The notes under the pieces: model-generated
The model's input: only the letters and a program-made list of their open reading frames with translations
Told to the model about the DNA's origin: nothing
The model's database searches: none
Position numbers and translations under genes: made by a program
Origin: Escarpia spicata
Taxonomy: Eukaryota > Annelida > Polychaeta > Sabellida > Siboglinidae
Reading direction: 5' to 3'
Assembly: GCA_963995525.1 (NCBI GenBank)
Contig: OZ023209.1
Coordinates: forward strand, 9,964,152 to 10,028,151
Length of the DNA stretch: 64,000 bases
In this document: piece after piece, positions 53,337-64,000 of the stretch
Layout of the letters: every line of letters begins with the position of its first letter
Numbering within the stretch: the first letter of the stretch is position 1

Positions 53337-54090
53337 GTGAGTGCATGGTAAGTACGCGTATTTAAATAAAGTTGGCAGTTGCACTGTATATATATATATA
53401 TATATATATTGATTTGTATGTAATTTGGTCAAGTCTTCGCTATTACAACCACTTATTTTCTATAACATTTACATGTTATATTTGGATAGGTACATGATGT
53501 AAACAAAATAGGCACTTCAACAACAAAATTAATATCGTGCTAGGCTTAAATTAAAGGTAATAGCTTAAGGGTCACACAACTGTTTATTTTATTAAGATAT
53601 CTTTAATAGATCAAAAGTTATTTGACTTTAAAACGGCAAAACAGCATAATTTGGTGTATCTCTTACAATGGCAAAATGGACTTTTTTTTTCTGTGGATAA
53701 ATATTTGCTTTAAAATGTCAACATTTTTATTTATATAGATATTTAAATACTGTTTTCAAACACATTGCTTGACTAAAGTAATAAATTTACAACATTTTAT
53801 ACTTTAGTAATGTAGCATGCAAACTCAAGATACCAACACGTTCCAATTAAAGGCCATAATGTTCATGATTATAAAGACTAATTTTTATTCATATGATGCA
53901 ATGTGTATAACCACATTAATAATGGTAATAGATATACATTAACAAATCATTTCATAATTTAATTGATTGTTGTCACACAATGAAACGAATGACGCTACAA
54001 CTGATCAAGGCATTTATGGTTTATATTACAACAACATGTTATATATATATATTAAAGGTGGCAGCAGAATGCATCACATCGATGTAAACA
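53337..54090. other. AT-rich, no gene seen
   Basis: (TA)n at 53386-53410 and 54040-54052. No coding evidence. Confidence 0.4.
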
Positions 54091-54099
54091 AATGTATTA

Positions 54100-54300
54100 T
54101 TTTGGACTAAATTGTATGTAAGGTTGGATAAGATTGAACGCCGAGCTAAAGTCTATGAACAATAGTCTAGCATAAGCCTTGGGGTTGTCTAACTGTTTCT
54201 CAATTAAATGGACAACAGTGTTGACAGCGTCATCTGTTCCTCTGCCATGCTTGTAGGCAAATCGGAATGGGTCAAGACCGTTGTGCGCGCCATTTGGCAT
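54100..54300 (-). mobile_element. Small LINE RT fragment
   Basis: Minus strand: NGLDPFRFAYKHGRGTDDAV, then AYARLLFIDFSSAFNLIQPY. This is the RT region around the F.D...AF motif of a Rex-like LINE found in many animals. It is cut off on both sides. Confidence 0.75.
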
Positions 54301-56959
54301 GCTAGAAAGTTAGGGCGCCTCCTGGCGAATGAGAAGAAAGGAACAGGTTCGCATTGTTGTTTAGAGAATTGTCGAGGTGACAATTGCGCATCGAATAACG
54401 TAAAAGCAACGCGTTAAGGGCAAAATCTGTCGTTGCTCCGTCAACGTAATAAACACTGGTCAAACAAGGTTTGGGATGTTATCTATATAGACGGTCTATA
54501 TATTGTAACGCGACGCGAAATGTGCATGAACATTTCGGCGCGAGTGCCGCCGCCTCGCCGCTTGGCGGTCGAGTAGTAAAAACGCGCAGTTTGAACCTGT
54601 AATGTGGTAGTCAGTTAGCCCTCCCTGTTTGACGTTGTTCAAATATACGAAGGGGTATTAGAACCAAGCTCGGCATCGATATGGCCTCACGTGGTGAGAC
54701 TGACAGGACTGGTGTGACTAGGTCACCTAAAGCTGCAATGCACGTGATACTATGGGAAGTGCGAGTCAAATCTCCCGTGGGTCTAGAACATCGTCAAACT
54801 CGATAACAAGTTCTGCGGTATCATTGAAGGCGAAAGAAGCTTAAAGGGAATAAAAACATCTATTGCTTGAATTCATATTAAATTAGATCCTGCTATATAT
54901 TTCCATGTCCACCAAGCCAAAAAAATCCCCCAAAATCGAAGAATTAGAAATTCCACATTTTATGCTGTACATCCGGACATTTTCGAATATGCATATTTTT
55001 GGCGCGCTTTTCGGGATGCCGAGATGTGACGTCAGAGTTGACTCTGCCGATACAGCGACCGCTTGTTTACATTCATTCTCAGCAATATGACAGCAGAGGT
55101 GGCTGTGTAATGCGAATATCATCATGGTTCATTGTGCGGCATTCGGTTGTAATGCAAACTCTTCTAAACATAGAGCAACACACAATTTTTTTCGGTTCCC
55201 TACGGATCCAGTTTTATTGAAGAAATGGATCGCAAAAATCAAGCGAGCTAATTTCAAGCCGACGAAACACAGCCGGCTTTGCTCCGCTCATTTTGAGAAA
55301 AGCTGTTTCGATCGCGATCCGGAGATGTTGGCAACCCTTGGATATCTTGGTGCTCGAATATCGTTGAAAAGCGATGCAGTCCCAACAATATTCCCGGCAG
55401 TAGAAGCTGCATTGATGCCGTCAATCCGCAGAAGACAGGCGTCGGCACGGGCAGGATCGACGGCCGCTTTGCCCGAGTCGAAGGCAAGCGGGTCTCGCAA
55501 GCGTTGTTCCAGTGCCGCAGGCTCCGCTGCCGCTGTGACTACAGCCGGCTCAGCAACTACACCCATGGCTTCTTTGGGGTACCAGGTTCCTTCGACGAGT
55601 GGTGAATTTACGAGGTCTGCTTACCGAAAGCGGCAACGAATCAAGGTAATTCTTACATGTTATATCTACTATTATTATTCTGTAGGTCTAGTATAATGCC
55701 TGGACTGGACGGTCTCGTGTGTGTCAAGTGTCAAAATAAGTTATTCAACTTATTGTCATTGTATCCCATTGGTTCCAATCATATCACGGAACTCTTCCTA
55801 AGTATCTGATATTCTAAATATTGTAGTTATGCACGATACTACTATAATAAATCTACATATACTCAGTTTTGTGGAAAATTTGATAGTGTAATCAAATCGA
55901 TTCAGGTGACTGTTTTTATCATTATCATGGTTACAGGCATTTAATTAATCTATTTAGTTTTACATGCAAATAAGAAATAATTATTTTAATTATACTCGTT
56001 GCCGAGTCAGGTTAGTCTGTTATAATGTTTTTTAAACCGTAAGAAGCAATACTTGGATATAGAACATTGCAATGTGAATTTGCAGATGGAAGAATAATTA
56101 TATTTTCAAATGTATTTAACGTTGAATTTGCATAAATTAATTATTATTTTTCATACATAACATTTGTTGTTTTTTAAATGACAATACTTGGACTTTATGA
56201 AAGTGCCATGCATTTTGATCAACATCAAATATATGTACACATAAAGTACCATGCATAAGTTATATATTTAAAACAAAAATTTAAAAATTAGGAAGTGGTC
56301 TGTCTCACTCTCATAGTTGGAACCAGTTGCTGGCAATCTCCCCCTCTGACACATGACTCACTAAAGTCTTATGTCATCAATGACTTGCTGAAGAATTATC
56401 CCCCATCAGTATTCTCTGTAGAAACAGTTTATTACAGTGTTTGGCACCTGTCTGCTAATCCAGCTAATTGGACTCCTTTGTTGTGACTCCTCCACTTGAC
56501 TGAGGAACTAAGTGTAGTGTTTGCCCGAGTCAACTGATCAAAGATCAAATCTAATTAATTACCAGTTGACATTGCACGTTGTAGGTCTTTCCTGCTATGA
56601 ATAACAAATACACCAGCCACCTCCAGCTGGCCCACTGCATTCTCCCTCCAGTTAAAATAGTTATCTGAACCTGATCTACTGGTAATTAAAACATGCTAGG
56701 TGGAAATGGCAGGAACTGGGTAACATGGATGTGACATGTTGGATACTTATTATTACTATAATTAACCCATGCAATTAACCCATGCCTAATATCACCCTGA
56801 TCACCATTGCAATTGGTAAACCTTGCAGGTAGATGTGATTAATTATTATTAATATTGAATGGTTACCACATTGAACACCCTGTAGATTACAGTATGTATT
56901 CATCGAGTTAATAATCTATTATGTTTAAGTTTTCAAAAGTAATGTTTTCAATCAATATA

Positions 56960-57222
56960 ATTCTTACAGTAGATGCAGCTTTCATAACACACACTATTGT
57001 AACACACAAGTACTGTTACATTTGTTACTATAGAATTCTTACAGTAGATGCAGCTTTCATAACACACACTATTGTAACACACAAGTACTGTTACATAACA
57101 CACACTATTGTAACACACAAGTACTGTTACATTTGTTACTATAGAATTCTTACAGTAGAGAGCAGCTTTCATAACACACACTATTGTAACACACAAGTAC
57201 TGTTACATTTGTTACTATAGAA
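56960..57222. repeat. ~75-bp tandem repeat, about 3.5 units
   Basis: The unit runs 'attcttacagtagatgcagc' through 'aacacacactattgtaacac' to 'gttacatttgttactatag'. It lies in the long intron of the THAP element. Confidence 0.9.
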
Positions 57223-58620
57223 TTTTTAATATTTCAATAGTAATTTATTGATTTGTATTTTCATAACTCCAGTGCACAGGTGAATTACATTACAGTGTCA
57301 TATATTGCTATTGCCTAGTTTCCATTTTATTACAGTTGAATATCGAAGACAATGTACATCATGCAATATATACTATTACATTTGAAGGTATTATCATTAC
57401 ATTTTGAATTGGAACTACAGTATGTACCGAGATGAATATTTAGAACAAAAATATAACTATTGTATCTTGTATTATCTACTAACAACGTTTACGGATAGAA
57501 CATATTTTTCATTTTATGTCTGTATAACATGAATGAATGGAAGACAAAAGAAATGTCACTGCAATTTAATAGATTGCAATCAGTGTAATTACACCTTACT
57601 GCTTGGTGCATTGCTAATTACTGGCACAAGTCATGATGTTTTTTTAAACAGAAGCTCAGAAATGTACCAAGGACCATTATTCGGCTCCCACATTATTCAT
57701 GGGATGGATGTTGGCAATCATAAAACCTGGATAAACTAGTTCAATAGGATACAGAAAGCATAATTAAATTTCTATTTTGATGGGACATATATTAATAAAC
57801 ATGTATATATATTATATGCCAGTTACTATTACATTGTTTCTGTTATTATATTGTGCTTTGTTCAACTTATTGTTACTAATAGGTATTATTATTATTACAC
57901 CACTCCTGGAGCAGGCTTCCTATTGTGACTATAAAATTGAGTATTGCAGGATTGTTCATGTCTGCAGTCACATATTGTTATGATAGTCACATATTGTTAT
58001 GATAGTAACTATATCAATGGATAAGGATTCTACTAATGATGTTACAAAATGTCATTAATGAATTTATTTGATTTTTAACTTAATGTTATTAAAAAAATCA
58101 AGTAAATTTATCAAATAATAAATATGTTCACATTTGGATGTGGGTTGTTGCCCAGCTACCAAGTGTGAAAATGGTCATTTGTTGTGAAACAATAACAATA
58201 AATGCAATGCAAGTTGCAAACCTATCTATTGTATATTTAATAGATGATTAGTTATAACCAAAAATAAAATGTTCACAAGTAATATATTGTCACATTTTCC
58301 AGGTAATTGTTTGCATAAAAGTGTAACATAACAAAAGTAACTATGTCTCTGTGTAGATTCTGTAAGCGTAATATCAATTATTTATGATGTTTTTATCATA
58401 GAATAAACAATACATACCTTGCAACTTGAAATAAATTTATTAATTTGTATTTTTCACAGCTAGGCAGTCTGTTCACACTTGGAAGCTGGGCAAATGACTA
58501 GACAAATGGATGTACTCCTTTCTGACAAGATGGTAAAAGACAGGATTTTGTTTGCTTTTGTCAGAAACCTACAACAATTAATTTGTTTGCAAATTCTATA
58601 AGGGTCATTTGTTATTTCAG
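57223..58620. other. Intron of the THAP pseudogene, AT-rich, no exon seen
   Basis: AT-rich sequence up to the acceptor at 58620. The ORF at 57533 has no recognisable content. Confidence 0.45.
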
Positions 58621-59245
58621 TTATTTGCTGACATTCTGACAGCAGCTCGAGATAGTCCACCGTCGACCAAGAATGGGTCATCTGAAGATACAGCAACTGA
58701 ATATGACAGCTCTCGTACGGATTCCTGTGATACAGAGGATTCCACACCTGAGTCAGTCACAGCATCCACTCCAAAAAGGAGCAGCAAATGCTTTCAGGTT
58801 GACATCAGGCCATCAACTCGCACGAGAAGAGTGCAAGCAGTCTGTGCATCAGAGCAGGTTGCTGTGCAGGTGACATCAGCAGTGAGGTCAACGAGTGTGC
58901 AGTGCAGTTTGTTGACTGGTCCGATTAGTGACTCGAGTGACTAAAACGGGGAGGAAGTGACATCTGCTGCAGATCCAGGGTATGTTTGCTCTGACAATGA
59001 GTCGACTAGTCGTGACAGCAGCAACAGTGACAGCGATGACCATGTCGACCAGTACACTGACACAGAGGAGGGTGTTACAAACAAGACTCCCTTGAGGAAA
59101 GATTGCTGCCCTTCCAGGGAGAGGTACTTCTTGGTGGCAGAGTCTTCACTTCGTCATCTTTTCGCACGTTGCCGAAACTGCACTGGCCAAACCAATGTCG
59201 TAGTGCAGCAGTTTCTCGGCTCAATGGGAAGTTGCCCTGTAAAGA

Positions 59246-60244
59246 TAATAATTGGTCTGTAGATGTGAAGCTATGCTATTTATTAGCATGTCATAGGTAA
59301 AGTGATCAACAAAATGGACTAGATAACTTGTTTATCAATGGGTATTTGCTGAAGCCATATTCTCATCTGCCTGCAGGGGAAATATTCCCATGGGTGTTTT
59401 TTGGCTTATAACCATTGTCTGTGCACCGTGTGGTGATTCACATTGTGTTACCAGATCTACACAGTTACCAACATTTGGAATGATTCATCCCAGTAACGCT
59501 GTGTTATGAAACTTGCTTGATGAATTTGTAATGATTCAATCCAGTAAAACTGTGTTCTGAAACTTGCTTGATGGATTTGTAATAAATATGTCACACAAAA
59601 AATGTGATTAAAAATGCTATGTCCTTATGATTTTTATGGACATAGTCGTAGGGCACATATATACCCACTGGTAGCATCTCACATATAAGACCCCTAAGGT
59701 TACACTAAACCCCTAGGTCTAGGACATAACCCTTCAGGCTATAACCCATTACCATAATTATTCAATTGTTCTGCATGTTGTTTTAATGTTTATTTTAGTT
59801 TATTTTGATTATATAGTAGCTATATTGTTATGTGTCAGACTCAGCGTAATAAAATTATTGTTCCACATAAATGACATAATCTAGAGCTGTCATTATATAT
59901 GTCATGATATTATGGTCATCTCGCGAACAACTGTCCAACTAAAAAAGTGTGGGTTTTGTCCAGAGGGGTGATATCGTAAGTAGCTATAACGTCCTAAACT
60001 CGATCCGCATAAACCAGACAACCATGCTTACGACGTTCGACGGTTCGTAACTTTGTGAAGTTTGTCTTTGACAAGTCTGTTTACAATTACTTCGTCCGAT
60101 GACCTACTTAGCTACAACCTCTAGCTAACTCTCTGTACAGCTTTGACACCGCATTTTATAATATAACGTCGTACTAAAACGATATCAGTGTTGTTGTCGA
60201 AGTTTTCACACCATATGTGTCATTATAATGAAGTTGCAGCTTAC
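59246..60244. other. Transposon interior without coding sequence
   Basis: A ~65-bp unit ('gattcatcccagtaa.gctgtgtt.tgaaacttgcttgat') is duplicated at 59475-59585. No transposase core is present, which is consistent with an internal deletion. Confidence 0.5.
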
Positions 60245-60429
60245 CAGTCGGTGTTGCCTGAGCGAACATTCACATTGTGACTGTCCGACTCCGCATCATC
60301 TTCTTCGCTACCGTCGCTGAAATGCTCGGAAAGAGCGGAATCAGACGAATCATCCGCTGTAACCGTTCCCGCTAGTGGCTCAAAATCGTATGATTTCACT
60401 TGAAACTCTGGGAAACTCCCACTAGCCAT
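60245..60429 (-). CDS. Opposite-strand first exon in the THAP transposon, acidic 'FEPLA' protein
   Basis: ATG at 60429 gives MASGSFPEFQVKSYDFEPLA, then a Ser/Asp/Glu-rich stretch and SGNTD, with a donor (GACTG|GTAAGC) in phase 2. The pattern [Y]..FEPLA + acidic region + NTDW(C) matches the start of multi-copy invertebrate proteins that continue into a P2X7-C-terminal-like cysteine domain (family knowledge, by memory). No following exon is visible inside the element on this strand, so it is likely a broken second gene of the transposon, or a nearby promoter-proximal remnant. Confidence 0.45.
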
Positions 60430-61097
60430 GATGTTACAAGAGAATGGAGAGAACAACAATGGCGATGCATAGATGTCAACAAAGCCGAGAGTCATCTTTG
60501 ACGTCACGATACCACGTGATCGCCTAGCTCATTAAATTTCAACTTTCTGCAGGAATCTCTACACAGACGGGTTTAAAATAGAATTTTGTCTACAAACGTA
60601 TTTTTCTGTATTTTTTAAATGTTGTCAAATGTTACATACAATGTTAATCTTTGTGTACACATGGAAAACGGATTTTAGCTAATGCCTTGTTTTTATTCCC
60701 TTTAAGTAGCAGCTGAACATGCAAGGAGGAAACTGGAGTTGGCTGAGAAAAAAGTCAAACGGGACCTAGAACGAAAGTGGAAACAGACATGTAAGCAAGC
60801 GTAGTTCAAACAGATGCAAGCAGAGAACGAAGCAGCTGGGGATCTTGAAAAGGTTCAGGAGGAAGTTGAACTTAAGGAACTTCTGGCAAAACTGTGGGAG
60901 GATGTTGATTTAAATGACTTTGCACCCAGTTTTTCAAGTAAATGCAAAGACAAGGAAGCGCAATATGCTTCGCACACCGCTACTGAAATAAGCACAGCAG
61001 TTCCACTGGGTGTTGCATTCACGACAAGTACAGTGACCAGTCCTGTCGTAGCTCCTTTTGCGTATGCTTCTGCATCGCACAGTTCTCCAATCATTGG

Positions 61098-62636
61098 ATA
61101 CAAAAAAATATGCTATTGGTGTTTTTATCAATTTAAAAAAGGCATTTGACACTATCAATCACAAACTGTTATGTAAAAAAATGGAATTTCTTGGTATCCG
61201 TGGTGGGGCATTTAACTGGTTAAATAGTTATCTAGAAAACAGAAAACAATTTGTGTCCATTGACAAATGTAATTCTACTGTGCGCAATATATCATGTGGT
61301 GTCCCAGGGTTCGATCCTGGGCCCCAAACTATTCATTCTATACCTAAATGATATGTGTAACATATCTAATCTAGTAAAATACATTCTCTTTGCAGACGAT
61401 ACTAATATCTTTTATGCAAATAGTAACATCAATAAACTAAACGAAACTGTATGTAACGTTCTGGACCAAAGGTATACATGGTTTGCAGTAAATAAATTAA
61501 CTCTGAACATATCTAAAACCAATTATATGTTATTTGAAAATCGTATGCTAAACAAAGAAATTAATATAAAAATACGAAATGTTAATATCGAAAGAGTAAG
61601 GGTCACCAAGTTTTTGGGTGTGTTTATTGATGATCTACTAAATTGGAAAGCTCATATAAAATACGTACAATCAAAGCTTTCAAAAAGTACAGCTATAATG
61701 CATAGATGCAGTCATCTACTTGATAGAAATAGTAGACGTATTCTATACAGTTCTCTCTTTTTGCCGTATTTAAATTACTGTGCAGAGATATGGGGAAACA
61801 CGTACCCAACAAATACTAACTGTATTTTCTTATTACAAAAAAGAGTAATCCGCATTATATTTGGTGCAAGATGGTTGGATCATACAAACTCACTTTTCCA
61901 ACAATTACATGTTATAAAATTTCCAGATATCATAGAACTGAAAACATCATTATTCATGTACAAAGCTTACTACAGCTGTTTGCCATCAAATATTCAGTGT
62001 TTGTTTACTAGACGGGAAATAGCATACTCAATGCGAGCTAATCATGACCTAGAACGACAGAGAGTCTGTTCTACCATGCGATCAATGTCTCTTTGTGTAA
62101 AGGGAGTGCAATTATGGAATTCTCTATGTGATCATTTAAAAACTACTAATACTATTACTGAATTTAAGCGTAAATGCAAGAACCTTTTATTTGAGAAATA
62201 TCTGGTTGTGGAAACCTAAATAAAATCATACACAAATATAATTATGCCATTGAGGAAATTACAGTATGTGTAAAGATGTGTACTTATCACATACTTTAAA
62301 TTTTGAATATGCACGTATTCCATTGCATGTTTTCAATTATTGTAGCTAGATGGTTAGATGAATAGCAAATTCGAATCATATAATATTGATGTCTCAAAAT
62401 ACATGTACGTATGTATGTGAATATATGTATGTATATATGTGTGTATATGTGTATATACATACAGGTATATAATTATATATAAATATATGTCAGGGGTAAA
62501 TTTACACAAAAGTCAAACATTGTATGTTCTCACTTGTATTATAGTTAAACTTGTTTGGTTGTCTTGTCTTGTATATATTGTTATCAATGTTCTGAATAAA
62601 CGTTCATTCATTCATTCATTCATTCATTCATTCATC
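61098..62636 (+). mobile_element. 5'-truncated LINE inserted in BEL element
   Basis: Begins mid-RT at KKYAIGVFINLKKAFDTINH, has the VPQGSILGPKLFILYLND box (one base lost near 61310), FADDTNIF, then a long open C-terminal half (61251-62219) ending KCKNLLFEKYLVVET. The 3' UTR ends in AATAAACG and a (TTCA)n tail at 62602-62636. The single frameshift and long open frame mark a recent insertion. It separates BEL gag from BEL pol. Confidence 0.9.
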
Positions 62637-62784
62637 CATGAACACCCGCATTGCCAAACAACAGGATTGTGGCAATGAAGAGACTCGATCTTCTGGGCAA
62701 ACGCTTCAAGCAGAAGCCAGATTTTGCAGGAAAGTACTGCAAGGCAATGTCTGACAACATCACCAAGGGCGAGATTACTGTCCG

Positions 62785-63847
62785 ATGAAGAAGCTGCTCA
62801 AAACTAGTCCAAGGACGTGGTATCTACATCATGGAGTTGAAAATTCAAATAAACCCGGAAAGGTCCGTGTTGTCTATGACGCAGCATCGCTATACGGAGG
62901 GACTTCGCTGAACCAGGAGTTGATGCAGGGTGCCGATCTGAATAACAGTCTCGTGGGAGTGCTCCTGAGATTCCAGCAGGATAAAGTTGCAGTAGTTGCT
63001 GACATCGAAGCGATGTTTCATCAGTTCAGAGTGCCTAAACATGACTGTGATGCTCTGAGGTTCCTGTGGTGGAGAGATAAATTCGAAGAAGCCCCCGCAA
63101 CCTATCAGATGACACGTCATATCTTTGGTGCTACAGACAGCCCAAGTGCACATATGGAGTGAGACGGTGTGCTATGGACAACAAAGAAGACGTTGATCCA
63201 CGAGTAGCAAAAGCCTTACAACGGAACTTCTATGTCGATGATTTGCTGAAGTCGTTTCCGAGGCTAAGAGAGTTCTGTAGATGAGTTGCAAGTTGAAACT
63301 TGGTTGGGACGACGAATTGCCTGGAGAACCGCTTAAAGAATGGGAGCAGTGGAAAGCAAACCTAGGTAACTTGGAAGGAATTCGGGTTCCTAGATGCTAC
63401 TTCAGACGAGAAGGGTCCGCTCACATTGAACTTCATCACTTTGCTGACGCATCGGAAAGAGGATATGGAACGGTGTCCTATTTGCGGAAGGTGGATGAAG
63501 ATGGCCAAATTGAATGCTCCTTCGTCGCGGCAAAGAGTCGGACGGCGCCCATCCCATTTGTGAGGGAGATTGATTTACCTATTGCACGGGTTGTTTTCTG
63601 GACATACTCTAGAATAACTCTGCAGTACATACGGAATGACACACGACGATTCAAAACATATGTGGCAAACAGGGTGACGGAGATCAGGGATTCTTCAAAA
63701 CCAGAACAGTGGAGACATGTCCCAGGAAAGGAGACTCTTGCCGATGATGCTTCGAGGGACCAGACTGCGTGGTCTTTCCTTCGGAACAAGCGATGGTTTC
63801 GTGGGCCAGACTTTCTGGCGTTCGAAAGATGCATGGCCTGCTGCTGA
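62785..63847 (+). pseudogene. BEL/Pao pol (RT and RNase H parts)
   Basis: RT from [10 protein letters not shown] to [20 protein letters not shown] is intact in one frame, followed by a frameshift and the YVDD box near 63230. The RNase H-like segment 63281-63847 has FADASERG but lacks the next helix (sequence jumps from AAKSRTAPIP to FVREIDLPIARVV). It runs on in another frame to 64000. Confidence 0.8.
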
Positions 63848-64000
63848 CATTGGAGCCTTGTCGAATGGCGACCCAGAACTGAAGGACGAAAAGTTGGTTG
63901 GAATGATGACAGCGCCTTCTTCACTTGATCAGCTACTGAAAAGACCTTCTTCTTGGACTGCCACTCAGAGGAAAATCGCCATTCTGGTCAAGTTCTGTTG

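Larger units (their letters stand above)
55124..59245 (+). pseudogene. THAP-domain transposase, N-terminal exons only
   Basis: Exon 1, 55124-55645, ends QRIK|GTAATT. Residues 1-90 form a THAP zinc finger: C4, C9, C53, H56, with P26, W35, F57 and the AVPTIF box at 85-90. All invariant positions are present. An Ala/Ser/Arg-rich linker follows. Exon 2 starts at 58621 (TTATTTCAG acceptor, phase 0) with a Ser/Thr/Asp-rich segment, then YFLVAESSLRHLFARCRNCT and VVVQQFLGSM, the transition to the transposase core in Kolobok-type proteins. The core (DDE region) is absent. A single in-frame TAA at 58942 and the missing C-terminus make it non-functional. The THAP domain binds the transposon ends. A domesticated host gene is less likely given the TIRs. 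Confidence 0.75.
54845..60701. mobile_element. Kolobok-like THAP DNA transposon, internally decayed
   Basis: Termini are inverted repeats AGGGAATAAAAACA, flanked by TTAA at 54841-54844 and 60702-60705. TTAA duplications are characteristic of Kolobok (and piggyBac); the THAP exon inside points to Kolobok. Removing the 5857-bp insert rejoins the BEL gag reading (KEA at 54840, AAEHARRK at 60710). It contains a THAP-transposase remnant on the plus strand and a short acidic-protein exon on the minus strand. Confidence 0.85.
54681..64000 (+). mobile_element. BEL/Pao LTR retrotransposon remnant, interrupted twice, runs off window
   Basis: The gag N-terminal piece lies at about 54681-54840 (GSASQISRGSRTSSNSITSS, AVSLKAKEA). 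It resumes after the Kolobok insertion at 60706-61095 (AAEHARRKLELAEKKVKRDL, QAENEAAGDLEKVQEEVELK), an alanine/lysine coiled coil typical of BEL Gag. A LINE (61098-62620) then intervenes. BEL pol resumes at 62640: [77 protein letters not shown] (catalytic YVDD), then RNase H-like ADASERGYGTVSYLRK and TYVANRVTEIRDSSKPEQWR. Most of gag and the protease are deleted. Stops and shifts occur near 62787, 63160 and 63270. An LTR probably lies upstream of 54660 but I could not fix its ends. Confidence 0.8.

Noticed and set aside
61300..61330. tRNA-like B box 'gggttcgatcctggg'
   Set aside because: It is the codons of the LINE RT motif PQGSILGP with one base lost. The match to a B box is coincidental.

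Overview
The window is animal (metazoan) nuclear DNA. Coding exons are short, bounded by GT-AG introns and scattered among retrotransposons, DNA transposons and long TG/CA and AT microsatellites. There is no bacterial-style operon, CRISPR array or rRNA. The mix of LINE clades, Gypsy and BEL/Pao LTR elements, a Kolobok-like THAP transposon, hAT debris and galaxin-like cysteine-rich secreted proteins suggests a marine invertebrate. The sequence does not allow a narrower assignment. All coordinates and splice sites were read by eye.

Left third (1-24 kb) holds the host genes. (1) Positions 314-4430 (+) carry the last four exons of a membrane-anchored histidine acid phosphatase. (2) Positions 6702-8372 (-) carry a complete four-exon gene, convergent with the phosphatase, for a 184-residue single-pass membrane protein that I do not recognise. 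(3) and (4) are two divergently transcribed paralogous genes, 13328-15851 (-) and 22181-23923 (+). Each has three exons and encodes a secreted protein of about 100 residues with eight cysteines and galaxin-like CC motifs. They share intron phases (2 and 1), an 8-nt first coding exon and a TATA-region promoter motif. LINE copies and very long TG repeats lie inside or between these genes.

Middle (24-44 kb) is almost entirely mobile DNA: LINE debris, a broken gene of the 'GEDTDLLVLL' family, a near full-length LINE at 28.8-32.4 kb (-), an isolated LINE ORF1 (-), a LINE truncated against a Gypsy element (37.8-41.8 kb) with an intact 3' LTR, and another LINE at 42.9-44.3 kb (-).

44.3-50.3 kb is a single noncoding giant palindrome of about 6.05 kb. 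It has terminal inverted repeats starting AGTAGTAATAG, a 6-bp target duplication (AACTCT), and nested satellites mirrored in both arms. It is the most unusual object in the window.

Right end (50.3-64 kb) is a nest of insertions: a LINE 3' end split by a solo LTR of the same Gypsy family; a possible signal-peptide exon at 53277; and a BEL/Pao element whose gag is split by a 5.86-kb Kolobok-like transposon (TTAA duplications, AGGGAATAAAAACA termini, THAP transposase remnant plus an opposite-strand exon). A LINE then interrupts the junction between gag and a decayed BEL pol that runs off the window end.
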